64,000 bases of DNA, taken from assembly GCA_030789695.1 (NCBI GenBank), contig CM061130.1:13259860-13323859 (forward strand), given 5' to 3'. The position numbers and the translations under genes were made by a program. The notes beneath the pieces were generated by a model. That model made no database searches. It saw only the letters and a list, made by a program, of their open reading frames with translations, and was not told where the DNA came from. This document shows positions 1 to 10,885 of the stretch, in pieces (the first letter of the stretch is position 1; each line of letters opens with the position of its first letter). Source of the DNA: Scilla litardierei. Its lineage: Eukaryota; Streptophyta; Magnoliopsida; Asparagales; Asparagaceae.

Positions 1-956
1 GACAAACAACTTTGCAGAACTGCGGAACGGGCCAAAAGCGCTTATACTAAAAATAATTTTTGGCCCGAAGCCACAAAATTCTACAGAAATTCGGCTTCTT
101 CATAATTTTAAAGAAGAATTAAATTTGCAAATTGAAATTTATGAGAAAAACTTTGTAAAATCAATAATTACATTTATATGTTCCTCTATTTATTTAAACA
201 TCTCTCTTGCAAATTATTATGTATGGTTTACTAGAATTTTTTTAAAAAAAATATAATCATCTCAAAGATCCTGAGACCGCTCTGCCGTTAGGTAACTAAC
301 CTAACGGTGTATGACGTTTCCACGTGGTCTACGAGATAGTTATATTTTCTAGTTTACGTTTTCCATATTTTTTTATGCTTGAGATATATGCGTGGTTGTT
401 TAATTTATGCATGTAGCATATAAACTGCGTGGATGTTTAAAATAAGTAAAAATGTGTTTTTCGGGATCGGCCATTGTATACATATTTACTTTCCTTGCAC
501 TTTTATTATCTTTTGAGAGAATTTGTAAGTGAGGAAATTTGTATTTAAAAGCCCAAGCTGGATGCAACAGCACATAGAATTGATGAAAACTCCTTCAATG
601 GATCATGATGTCGGTCAATGTGCTTGGCTAAGTTTGCTGGACCAACCTAGCTTGACTGGGTAACAAGTGGTCCTGGCTTAGTCAATTCCCTGGCCGCGTC
701 CGCTGGACCGCAAGGAGTCGATTCATGACTGTGTAAGCCAAAGCTCGACGCAACAGCATAAGAAGACGGATGCAGAAATAGGGACCCACCCGGGGTTTCC
801 AAAGTTGTATTTTTCATTCTCTTTTCTTTGGACTGTAATTGGACTTTGGACTGTTTATTATTTTGGGTATCTGGCCGATCCCCGCATTTTTACTTATTAA
901 TTTATGCATGGTTTGTTTATATTAATTCATGATTATCTTTAAATTGCATAGATAAA
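1..956. other. Leader/upstream flank of the copia element, noncoding
   Basis: No gene is visible. The stretch precedes the copia gag. I see neither a copy of the short LTR found at 5786-6004 nor a TGGTATCAGAGC-type primer binding site, so the 5' LTR is either left of the window or lost. The segment holds an imperfect inverted repeat (about 447-475 against 871-892, both containing GTAAAAATG and GGATCGGCCA on one strand) and a direct repeat around 'GCAACAGCA' at 554-572 and 739-758. Whether this is element leader or host flank is undecided. Confidence 0.4.
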
Positions 957-1997
957 ATGGCTAAATTGGCAAGCGTCGATTTCGAGGTGCTCGATGCAGC
1001 TGGCAAGAATTACTTGAGCTGGCGAGTGGACCTGAAGTTCCACTTGCGCTCCATGGCGCTCCTGCACTCCATTCTGGCCCCCGCAGTGGCCCAATCATCG
1101 GCTCCCGCAACATCCGATGCATCTGCTAGCAAAGCCCCAGAAGCGGCCCTTTCAGCTGGCAGTACCTCTACCACTGTCTCTGACATGGATAAGGCGAAAG
1201 CCATTATCTATATCAGACGACACATAGATCGGACCCTGAAGGCCGAATACTTGACGGTAGAGGACCCTCTGGAGTTATGGACAGCGTTAGAGGCACGCTA
1301 CAGACATCAAATTGATGTCATACTCCCGCGTGCCAGCTATGAGTGGGAGAACCTCCGACTTCAGGACTACAAGTCCGTTGCTGAGTACAACTCAGCACTT
1401 CACAACATCACCTCACGCCTGAAGTTGTGTGGTGAAGAAGTCTCGGAGCACCGCATGTTGGAAAAGACATTTACCTCGTTTCACGAGAAAGATGCTATCC
1501 TCATGCAGCAGTATCGTGAACGCAATTTCACGAAGTTATCTGAACTGCTCTCTTGCCTCCTTAGGGCAGAGCAGAATAGAGACCTTTTACTGGCCACTCA
1601 TAACCAGTGCCTGGCAGGCTCAGCTCCTATTCCCGAAGCCCACAGTGTTCACCCCCCGAAGTGGAAGAACAAGAAGAGGGGCAGAAAGAACAAAGGAAAT
1701 GCCCCTATGAAACCAGCCATTGCTCCTCCCCAAAGCAAGAATAACAAATGGAAGAAAAACTTCACTTGGAAACGTAAGAACACTGATACAGTGTCAAATC
1801 CAAAGAAGACATGGGAGGACAAATGTCATCGTTGTGGCATGACTGGACATTGGTCCAGAAACTGTCGCACACCTCGCCACTTCCAGGAACTGTATCAGGC
1901 GAGCCAGAAGCCTCCGCCTGAAACAAACATGGCAAATGTGGAAAATCCGACGAAGTTCACTTCCAAGGATTTCGAAAATGACGACCTGCTCGATTGA
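957..1997 (+). CDS. gag: copia Gag (nucleocapsid) polyprotein
   Basis: A 346-residue open frame. The N-terminal part contains the 'GKNYLSWRVDLKFHL' pattern typical of copia Gag proteins (UBN2/DUF4219-like region, residues about 15-30), followed by the capsid-like helical region up to about residue 215. A basic Lys/Arg-rich stretch (about 225-280) leads into a single CCHC zinc knuckle, CHRCGMTGHWSRNC, near residue 290. Gag packages element RNA into virus-like particles in the cytoplasm. The frame is intact from ATG at 957 to TGA at 1995 and stops before the protease, so Gag and Pol are not one continuous frame here. The length is normal for copia Gag with knuckle. The family call is firm; lineage is not. 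Confidence 0.85.
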   Translation: MAKLASVDFEVLDAAGKNYLSWRVDLKFHLRSMALLHSILAPAVAQSSAPATSDASASKAPEAALSAGSTSTTVSDMDKAKAIIYIRRHIDRTLKAEYLTVEDPLELWTALEARYRHQIDVILPRASYEWENLRLQDYKSVAEYNSALHNITSRLKLCGEEVSEHRMLEKTFTSFHEKDAILMQQYRERNFTKLSELLSCLLRAEQNRDLLLATHNQCLAGSAPIPEAHSVHPPKWKNKKRGRKNKGNAPMKPAIAPPQSKNNKWKKNFTWKRKNTDTVSNPKKTWEDKCHRCGMTGHWSRNCRTPRHFQELYQASQKPPPETNMANVENPTKFTSKDFENDDLLD

Positions 1998-2132
1998 GCC
2001 TCATCTTTATCTATGCTTTTCAAAGAATAAATTGTAGCTTCATCTCTAGTATGCTTAATAAAGACGATCTTTTATTTTGAATGTATGCATTTTACATTTC
2101 CATCAATAAATTTTCGTTTTTGGCTTATATAG
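1998..2132 (+). promoter_or_regulatory. Gag-pol spacer with three AATAAA signals and a splice-acceptor-like end
   Basis: This 135-bp AT-rich stretch starts right after the gag stop codon. It contains AATAAA three times (about 2026, 2058 and 2104) and ends in TTATATAG directly before the ATG-rich start of pol. Copia elements such as Arabidopsis EVADE (ATCOPIA93) are known to make a short gag RNA by alternative splicing and early polyadenylation, and this layout would suit that. I found no convincing GT donor near the end of gag, so the splicing part is inference only. Confidence 0.35.
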
Positions 2133-4502
2133 ATGATGTATGAGTGCCTAGTGGACAGTGCCTCGACGCACACTATCCTTCGCGATGAATGCTATTTCAA
2201 TAGCATAAGTAAATATGACGGTCCTGTCATTACAATTTCAGGACTGTCCAAAATAATCGAAGGATCTGGTGATGCAATATTATTGCTCCCAAATAACACA
2301 AGACTAAAAATCAATAATGCACTATTTTCTCCAAGATCAAATAGAAATCTCATAAGTTTCAAGGACATCCGTTTAAACGGATATCACTTAGAAACTAGAG
2401 ATGAAAATAAGGTTGAATACCTGTATGTCACTCTTCGTAAAGATGGCCAGAAGACCATCTGCGAAATATTTAAGGGACTCCCGTCGGGTCTCTACCAAAC
2501 ATACATTCAACCAGTTGAAGCCAATATGACTGAGCACCAGACGTGCCAGCCAATGCCACCATTTCAACTATGGCATAACAGACTTGGTCACCCTGGATCC
2601 ATTCTGATGCGACGCATCTTATCTGAATCCCGCGGACATGATTTGAAGAACCAGAAGATTCTTCAGAAAGGTGAATTTCCTTGTCCCCCTTGTTTCAAGG
2701 GGAAACTAATAACGAGACCATCGCCCCTAAAAGTGGGTTTAGAGTCTCCTGGCTTCCTTGAGAGGATACATGGTGACATTTGCGGGCCTATTCACCCCGC
2801 AAGTGGCCCATTTCGGTACTTCATGGTACTAATAGATGCATCCACAAAATGGTCTTATGTGTGCCTCTTGTCCACCCGTAACCTAGCTTTTCCAAAGCTG
2901 TTGGCACAGATAATTAGGTTACGTGCTCATTTCCCCGATAACCATATCAAGAAACTACGTCTTGATAATGCGGGCGAATTCACATCTCAAGTCTTCGAAG
3001 ACTATTGCCAGGCAACGGGTATAGAAGTTGAACATCCAGTAGCTCATGTTCACACCCAGAATGGATTAGCAGAGTCCCTTATAAAGAGACTCCAATGGAT
3101 TGCACGTCCATTGCTTATGCAATCCCAATTGCCGGTGGATGCTTGGGGGCATGCTATTCTGCATGCCGCATCTCTTATCAGGATACTCCCCTCTGGAGGC
3201 AATACATTATCTCCGATGCAACTAGCATACGGCTCAACTCCAGATATATCTCATTTGAGAATATTTGGTTGTGCGGTCTATGTTCCAATAGCACCACCTC
3301 AGAGGACCAAAATGGGCCCTCAACGTCGTTTAGGAATCTATATTGGATTTGATTCACCCTCGATTATTAGATACCTAGAACCCCTAACGGGGGACGCATT
3401 TAAGGCACGTCTTGCTGATTGTGAATTCGATGAGAAAACTTTTCCAAAGTTGGGCAAACATTCCAAGAAGCCTGAAGCTTCGGAGACCATTAATTGGGAA
3501 AACAAGTCTTTGTCCTTTTATGATCCGCGTACAAATCTGTGTGAAGATGAGATCCTGAAGATCCTTCACATCCAGAATACAGTACACCAATTACCGGATA
3601 AATTCACGGACAACCAGAAGATCGTCCGTTCACACGTCCCTGCTGCTAACACTCCAGCTAGGATTGACATCCCTATAAATGGATGCAATCCACCCGCAGC
3701 AGAAATGGCTGTACCTCAATTGAAAAGAGGACGGCCACCAGGTTCAAAAGATAAAGTTCCTCGAAAGAGGAAGATTCCTGGTGAAAATAAGATTATCCCT
3801 CCACAGGATACTGAGCTCAGGACAGCTACCTCTCCCCTCCTAATTTCCCCCGCAGAGGAAACATTAGGAGAAAAATCATTAAACTTTGTACGTACTGGGG
3901 AGGTACTGGACCGACATAGCACAGTCGTCGACGACGATTTTGCGTTCACTATTGCCGTTCACGTCGCTGAATACGACGATGACGTCGAACCACTTTCTCT
4001 AGCGGATTGTAAACGCAGAGATGATTGGCCAAAGTGGGACGAGGCGATAAGAGTAGAGCTGGACTCACTCTCGAAACGTAAAGTCTTTGGACCTGTAGTC
4101 CAAACACCAGTAGGTGTAAGACCTGTGGGATATAAGTGGGTTTTCATTAGAAAAAGAAATGAACAAAATCTGATCGTCCGCTACAAGGCGCGTCTTGTAG
4201 CAAAGGGTTTTTCCCAAAGACCGGGTATCGATTATGAAGATACATACTCCCCGGTAATGGACGCTATTACATTCAGATTCTTAATAAGCCTATCATCTCT
4301 GGCAAGCCTAGAAATGCAGCTCATGGACGTTGTGACTGCATATCTTTATGGCGATTTAGATAAAAAGATCTATATGAAACTACCAGATGGGTTTAACTTA
4401 CCCACAGAGATGAAAGAGATACCTCGGGAGGTATTCTCTGTTAGACTACATAGATCCTTGTATGGACTAAAAAGTCAGGCAAAATGTGGTATAACAGACT
4501 AA
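2133..4502 (+). pseudogene. pol: copia Pol, first part: protease, integrase, N-terminal reverse transcriptase
   Basis: Domains in order: an aspartic protease site (DSASTHTIL, near residue 8), the GAG-pre-integrase region with HNRLGHPG (about 148) and a CPPC zinc pair, the integrase core from HGDICGP (about 213) with DNAGEF (about 279) and the downstream Glu of the DDE triad in 'QNGLAESL', and then the RT start (about residue 628) with 'ARLVAKGFSQRPGIDYEDTYSPV' region and MDVVTAYLYG. The frame ends at 4502 just after LYGLKS. One base appears to be missing near 4470, moving the remainder of RT into the next frame (4484-5602). Integrase inserts the cDNA; RT copies the RNA. With this break, no full RT can be made without frameshifting. 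Confidence 0.85.
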
Positions 4503-5602
4503 GTGATTTCCTTGCACAGCAAGGATTCACTAATAACGAAGTCTGCCCGTGCATCTTTATCAAAAGAACGGGAAAAGGATTCGTCATCATAGCAGTTTAC
4601 GTTGATGACTTAAATCTCATAGGCTCTCCAGCAGAGATTAATGTGATATCTGCAAGGCTAAAGCAAACTTTTGAAATGAAAGACCTAGGCAGAACGAAGT
4701 ATTGCCTTAGCTTACAGATTGAACACCTACGAGGTGGAATCCTCCTACATCAATCCAATTATACCAGGAAGCTTTTAAATAAGTTCCAAATGGATAACTG
4801 TCATCCTTTATGTACCCCTATGGTCGTGAGATCATTAGACGTACAAAAGGACCCCTTCCAGCCTCTGGAAGAGGGGGAGGAGATACTGGGTCCAGAAGTA
4901 CCCTACCTAAGTGCCATTGGTGCACTTCTCTATCTGGCTAACTGCACGCGTCCCGATATAGCGTTTGCAGTCAATCTCCTAGCCAGACATAGTGCATCGC
5001 CTACAAAGCGCCACTGGAATGGAGTAAAGCATCTTCTGCGATACCTCCAGGGTTCCGTAGACCTTGGACTTTACTACCAGAGAGGTGCCTCCTCCCAGTT
5101 ACTTGGTTATGCCGATGCAGGCTATCTTTCAGATCCGCATACGGCAAAATCACAGACTGGTTTTGTCTTTACCTACGGAGGTACTGCTATCTCCTGGAGA
5201 TCGGTAAAACAAACCACTACTGCTACATCTTCTAACCATGCAGAGCTCATCGCGATCCATGAAGCGAGCAGAGAATGTTTTTGGCTACGCTCCGTCGTCC
5301 AACACATTCTCCAATCCACTGGCCTGAAGACCGGTGATCTGGAGCCTACTGCCCTATTCGAAGACAACGTCGTGTGCATTGCTCAGCTTCAGAAGGGCTA
5401 CATCAAAGGCGACAGGACAAAGCACATTTCTCCCAAGTTTTTCTGGACGCACGAGCAGAAGAACAACAAGCAGATTGAAGTTCGACAGATCCAGTCATGC
5501 AACAACTTAGCTGATCTTTTTACTAAGGCATTGCCTAAATGTACTTTTGTAAAGCTTGTAAAGAACATTGGTATGCGACAGTTGAAAGACCTGCAAGCCT
5601 GA
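4484..5602 (+). pseudogene. pol: copia Pol, second part: reverse transcriptase palm and RNase H
   Basis: Continuation of the copia pol in the neighbouring frame, overlapping the first part by 19 bases. It begins at the MWYNRL motif of RT. It holds the catalytic YVDD box (VYVDDLNLIG, about residue 40), then 'GALLYLANCTRPDIAFAVNLL', and the RNase H domain (YADAGYLSDPHTAKSQTGF; HAELIAIHEASRE; LFEDNVVCI) with the acidic residues expected. It ends with the typical C-terminal 'LADLFTKALPK' region at 5602. Nothing else is broken in this part. The apparent single-base frameshift upstream is the only visible defect of the whole pol. Confidence 0.85.
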
Positions 5603-5785
5603 AGCTTGTACGGATCAGGGGGAGTAACCTGTGGGTTGCACTCTTTTTCCTTAAGCTGTTGGGTTTTCCCACTGGGTTTTCCACAGCTAAGGTTTTAACG
5701 AGGCAAACACACTTACTCTGGATCCAGAAGTATCCACCCCTTGCCTCAGTAGCTGAGACCGAAGTGATGAATGTGTAAGGGGGAG

Positions 5786-6004
5786 TGTTATGAATGAGGG
5801 AGGCCTTTGGCCTCCCCTCCTTCATTACCCATTCATTAGGTCCCCCATTACTTAGAGTAATGGGGACCCTTGGTCTACTAGAGACTCTTGGCCTCCCCAC
5901 TATGAGATAAATAAATAGAGCACCATGGCTCTTGGCTATGGTTACTCATTCTAAGCAATGAAATGATCTATCTCTCTCTCTCTTGAGTTCATTATCATCC
6001 AACA
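5786..6004 (+). repeat. 3' LTR of the copia element, with polypurine tract just upstream
   Basis: The polypurine tract AAGGGGGAG (5777-5785) is followed by TGTTATGA at 5786, and the segment ends in ATCCAACA at 6004, giving matching TGTT/AACA ends. A TATA-like ATAAATAAATAG lies at about 5905. A second purine-rich run (AGGGGGAG, about 5617) follows the pol stop. The partner 5' LTR is not in the window, so the boundaries rest on the ends and the tract only. Confidence 0.6.
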
Positions 6005-6537
6005 TAATTCATGTTAAACACTGGTTGCATTGCCATTGTTGATCCAAATACCTTCCCCAATTATTTTTTTCCCTTTTTTGGAAAATCACAGACGATCATT
6101 TCATTTGTGTCCAAACCTTATTTTAGCCCAGGAATCATATAACTTTGGTGCACTCATCCCTTTCATTCAACATCTCACCTCACTACTTATTACCAACATA
6201 ATATAAAAAACAATTGGGGAATAATTTGAGCCAACATGCATGCCATCCAGAGCAATCTTTGGGGTAACAATGCATCATCGCTATCATATCACTTTTTCAT
6301 CATCGGGCTTTACTATAACAAAGGGCCTCATTTTTTCCACATTCTTTCATATCATAACATTATGCAATTACTGATTACGTTGCTAGCATACAATGTTGTC
6401 TTAGCTTGAAATTCAGGTGCACATTTTAATAATTTAGATATGAAATGTCTCTAGGATAATTTGACATGCAAGCTCACACTGTTTGGCTTTTCTTACCCCA
6501 AATTCCTCTCGTTTGTTTCATTCTCCCCAAATTGTAA
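6005..6537. other. Intergenic, no gene seen
   Basis: AT-rich DNA without a supported coding region. Positions 6475-6534 resemble (reverse-complemented) the inside of the right arm of the neighbouring MITE at about 7555-7620, sharing CTGTTTGGC and CCCCAAATTCCTCTCG. It may therefore be part of an older or rearranged copy of the same MITE family. Confidence 0.4.
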
Positions 6538-7680
6538 GGGGCTGTTTCTTTAGTAATATTGCTTGGCATTTCTAACCCCAAATTATGTAAAAAAGATGGA
6601 TATGCATTGGAATTATGATATCTGTTGCCTCTATTACTTGGCCTTCATTCATTGCCATGGTACTGGACAGAAGTAGATGCTTTTGAAAACAAAAATCCTG
6701 GTACTGGGAAGAGTAATTTTAGTAAAATATTATATACCCCTCAGGTTAATAACTGATTTTTCTCCATCAATTACAATGGTTTTAGGCAGTTGCTCCATCA
6801 TTTAAACCCCACAGTGTCCATATCCTTCCTACAAATGATGGAACCCTCAAGCCTTCAACCAAACAATTGGGTCAAGCATGCCAAGCAACAATTTATTCAT
6901 CATTGGGGCTTATGAAAACAAAAAAAACCCAAACCAACGACTGCATCGGCCGTTCATTCCAACAGCAAGCACAGAAGGCATCATACCAACCAAGTAGGGC
7001 AGTAGCACATGCAATCCACAATCCAGCAATTTATGTCGCAAAACATGCCGAACATTAGCACAGAAGGCATCAAAATATACCTGATCTTGCAAAGACAGCA
7101 AGTATAATTTCACAAACCCTCTTCAATGGCAGACCCAAACCCCCTCGTTGCCTTCACCGTTCTCAGTGGCACCACCGAGGCATATCCTAGGTAGGATTCA
7201 CCGTCAGTAACCACGAATTGAAGCTTTCATGCAAAAAAATCGATCATGCAATGAACGACAACATAGATCTTCAACACCCCCAAAAAATAGCTCCAAAGCC
7301 CAGAGCCTTGGCTCAAGTTTAGGGTATTTACATCCAAACCCTAGATCTGAGCAGATCCAACATGCTTGCCTCAAATCCCCATTTTCTTTCAGATCAAGGT
7401 TTTGATCGCGAAACCAACAGCAACGAGGCGAGAGAGGTGATCACAAGCAAGAAGGGGGGCCACAACCGAGGATTCTGCCCACAATCGCAGCAAATTGCTC
7501 GGATTGTGCAGAGGGGTTTTTGGCTGCCACGGCGGAGCAACAGGAGAGCAGAATTTTGGGGGCGAATGGAACACGCGAGAGGAATTTGGGGAACGAGAAT
7601 GCCAAACAGTGCAAGACTTGACCCGTGAATAGTGGGCCAAGCCCACTTTCCACCCCAAAGTTTACGAAAGAAACAGCCCC
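6538..7680. mobile_element. PIF/Harbinger (Tourist-like) non-autonomous element
   Basis: The ends are inverted repeats: GGGGCTGTTTCTTTAGTAA at 6538 and the reverse complement of the right end reads GGGGCTGTTTCTTTCGTAA (18 of 19 match). The element is flanked by TAA on both sides (6535-6537 and 7681-7683), the usual target duplication of PIF/Harbinger elements. No transposase is visible in its 1.14 kb. The right half, read on the minus strand, looks like a 5' UTR with CT-rich and GC-rich parts, possibly captured host sequence, but I could not identify it. Confidence 0.6.
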
Positions 7681-7717
7681 TAAGTACACATATGGATATA
7701 AATCGGTTGTGTATATC

Positions 7718-8942
7718 GAGAAAATTGGGTAAATGCCATCGGTCAAACATGGGTTTTAATTTCTACCACCAACTTTAAAAAGTTTGCTAGAATACCACCC
7801 CTTTAAAAAAGAGACTAAAATACCCCCGTTCGTTCCCAAACATTAAAACCCAACAAAATTAAATCCCCCTGCGAAAACAATTGCAGCGGACGACGTTCTC
7901 CCTCCGGCGAGCGAAGCCCAGCACCTCGCACCGCCTCGAACTCCCCTCGACAGCCTCGACACCGCTCATCACCGCCAACCCACAACCCAACGCCGACAGC
8001 ACCCCGCATCTACGTCGACGCTGAACTCCAACCACCCCGCTTCGCCGTACTCCGACCACCCCGCATCTACTGCAACGCCTTGCCGTACTCCGACAAAGCC
8101 CTATGAGCCAATATAACACAATTTGCGCCAATTTGCGCCAATTTGCTCCAATTTGCGCCAATATGCACCAATATACGTGACGCTTATTGGCGCAAATTGG
8201 CGTAAATTGGCACAAATTGGCGCAAATTGTGTTATATTGGCTCATAGGGCTTTGTCGAAGTACGGTGAGGCGTTGCCGTAGATACGGGGTGGTCGGAGTA
8301 TGGTGAAGCAGGGTGGTCGAAACCCAACGCCGACGTAGCACCCTGCATCTACGTCGACGCCGAACTCCGACCACCCCGCTTCGCCGTACTCCGACCACCC
8401 CGCATCTACGGAAACGCCTCGCCGTACTCCGATAAAGCCCTATGAGCCAATATAACACAATTTGCGCCAATTTGCGCCAATATGCGTCACGTATATTGGC
8501 GCAAATTGGCAGAAATTGTCGCAAATTGGCGCAAATTGTGTTATATTGGCTCATAGGGCTTTGTCGAAGTACAGCGAGTCGTTGCCATAGATGCGGGGTG
8601 GTCGGAGTACGGCGAAGAGGGGTGGTCGGAGTTCGGCGTCGACGTAGATACGGGGTGCTGTCGGCGTTGGGTTGTGGGTTGGCATTGATGAGCGGTGTCG
8701 AGGCTGTCGACGGGAGTTCGAGGCGGTGCGAGGTGCTGGGCTTCGCTCGCCGGAGGGAGAACATCGTCCGCTGCAATTGTTTTCACAGGGAGATTTAATT
8801 TTATTGGGTTTTAATGTTTGGGAACGAACGGGGGTATTTTAGTCTCTTTTTTAAGGGGGGGGTGGTATTCTAGCAAACTTTTTAAAGTTGGTGGTAGAAA
8901 TTAAAACCCATGTTTGACCGATGGCATTTACCCAATTTTCTC
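7718..8942. mobile_element. Mutator-like element (MULE) with long compound inverted repeats
   Basis: The termini are GAGAAAATTGGGTAAATGCC and its reverse complement, resembling Mutator ends. They are flanked by a perfect 9-bp direct repeat GTGTATATC (7709-7717 and 8943-8951), the Mutator target duplication length. Each arm is inverted-repeat for over 380 bp. Inside are two further hairpins, 8098-8251 and 8436-8560, each bounded by AGCCCTATGAGCC and its complement and filled with short CAATTTGCGC repeats. No MURA transposase is present. Long open frames here arise from the GC-rich repeat and are not genes. Confidence 0.8.
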
Positions 8943-8951
8943 GTGTATATC

Positions 8952-10132
8952 TTCATCTCACGTATCTTATTAATAGGAATGTTAGTGAGTCGAATTGTGT
9001 GAGAGCCCAGTCTTTGATTCCTCTCATGCTTAAATTAGAAGTTGAGAGATATGTTATATTAATCTCAAACGAAGAGAGAAAAAGTTAAAATAATATATAT
9101 GGCAGGTTTTTTCCAGGATGCTATCACGCAAGTTTTTACAAGATTATTACCTTGGAGGTGTTGCTACAGTGGGGATATTACTAAGTTAGTGCTACGTGGG
9201 TTTCTATCTAGTTGCTACAGTGCAGTCTATTACTAAGTTTTTGCTGTCACACTCCGCTTCACATTATACTTATGCGCGAGAACGTGAGCATATCCGCAGG
9301 TGCTTAAAGCAAAGAAGAATAACTTATTATTATTATTTTTCTCTTTGGCTTAAGCACAATAAGAGTTGTGTTTAGGAGTTCAGGTTCTTGCATGCAAAGC
9401 TCATAAACAGCATAGATATTTATCACAAATTGCCCAGCGTCCAAAACAAAGAACACGAATAAGTTAAGGCCTAGCATGGCCATACAACTAATGCTGAAAG
9501 CAAACACACCTAAAAGCAACAATACACCTAATGATCAGCGGGGTCTACCTCCAGTATGGGGTCTTCAAAAATAGGGTCTTCAACGTAGTCTGACTCTGAA
9601 CCTAACATATATTTCACAATTATACATGAAATATATGTCAGCTAGATTGCTCGGCAAGATTTAAAATAATATAAAGTACTAAACTTGTGGAAAAGGATAA
9701 ACAAATAGAGCATTAGAACATAAAAAACATGTGCATAGCAAAAGAATACGAGCATGCTGAAAGCGATGACATAAAATTAATCTACTGTTAACACATGATT
9801 TACATTTCATTAAGGCAATGGTGAGTTGTAAGTTGAGTACTTTTCAGTTATCTGTTTTAGTGAATAAGTCCATGTCTAAGTGTGTATAATGTTCTTGAAT
9901 GCATCCTATCATTGGGGGTTTACCGTGACGCTTCTTGACATCCCTAACTCGGGCAATGGTCAAGAGGCTTGCCTCCATTAGTGAAATGTGGAGGTAGCCG
10001 CAAGAAGATCAAGCTACACTTACAAACTCTATTATGATGAACCAACCCCACCCCAAAGTGTCTCGTCTAGTCATAGACTAGCTTTTATTCCATCCGTATC
10101 TGATGGTCTCACAAATGCCCCGAGGGCCCAAC
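8952..10132. other. No gene seen; possible old LTR start near 9249
   Basis: No coding region is supported. TGTCACACTCCGC at about 9249 resembles the start of some gypsy LTRs, and the sequence up to 10132 could be a truncated LTR cut by the next element. Around 9150-9235 the phrase 'TTGCTACAGTG' recurs with TATTACTAAGTT, a short local duplication. Identity is uncertain. Confidence 0.3.
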
Positions 10133-10885
10133 TGTTGAGGGATGTATGCCTTCAGTTCATGTGTATTTGATACAAATAGATTAAATGTGATTAATTGCAT
10201 TAGAGGCAAAGAGTTTCAATAGGTCACAAAAATGTTCGCGGGCCTATTTATACAATGAATGCATAGAATATTGTTGCTTGGATGTCGGGAACGTCCCGGT
10301 GAAAATCTTGGTTCAAACGGCGTCAAAAACCGTGTTAAAATGGCCCCGGAAATTAGATTTAAGCCCAAAAGGGCTTATTACGTCGGGCACGCCCGACCCG
10401 CCTACAGGAGCCCGTGCCTGTGTCAAACACGAGCGTAGTCCCATGTACGGGCGCGTGCGCCAGGCACAGTGTGTGCACGTGTGTAGCACGGGCACGCGTG
10501 CCAGGCGGCAGCACCTGCGCGCCCCAAGTGCGCTGCCCGCGTGGTGCACGGGTGGCGGGCCCACCTAGCAGCTATGTTTGCTGGTTTTTTTCGACGGCTG
10601 GGTTTTGCGAAAAATTTGATTTTTTGCTATCTTTGAGGCCACGTTTGAAGGGTCAAACGAAGTCGGAATGGAGCCCCATTTGTTTTTATGCGTTCACAAT
10701 TCAAATCTCTTCGATTTGATAGGTTGTATCACTTACGAAGCTCAACGGCGAGGGAGAGAAAATTTGTCAAAGTTTGGCCTTAGTGTAAGGCAAACTAATT
10801 TGATTTTTCTTCTCCAAAAGTTTAGCCCCACATCGGAAATTGAGAAGAGAGGAGAGGTTGGCCGCCTATATAAATAGGGGCCTAC
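10133..10885 (+). repeat. LTR remnant truncated by the Tekay-like element
   Basis: It starts TGTTGAGGGATGTATGCC and contains a GC-rich block (10380-10560), then CCCCACATCGGAAATTGAG (about 10827) and a TATA box TATATAAATAGG at about 10867, an arrangement common in plant LTR promoters. It ends at GGCCTAC where the TGTAACGG start of the Tekay-like LTR begins. This suggests that the gypsy element inserted into an older LTR. I did not find the remaining part or its internal region. Confidence 0.45.

Larger units (their letters stand above)
957..6004 (+). mobile_element. Ty1/copia LTR retrotransposon, 5' end not resolved
   Basis: Gag, protease, integrase, reverse transcriptase and RNase H follow in the Ty1/copia order (integrase before RT), then a polypurine tract and a 219-bp 3' LTR. 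Gag and pol are separate reading frames with a 135-bp spacer. Pol is broken by one frameshift near 4470, so this copy is probably not autonomous. The short LTR suggests a small-LTR copia lineage such as Ale/Retrofit, but the lineage is a guess. Confidence 0.85.

Noticed and set aside
7859..8776. 305-codon minus-strand frame
   Set aside because: It is translated Mutator-like inverted repeat and hairpin DNA, low in complexity and mirrored on the other strand.
10278..10568. 96-codon plus-strand frame in a GC-rich block
   Set aside because: Lies inside an LTR-like promoter region with mirrored frames on the other strand; no domain.
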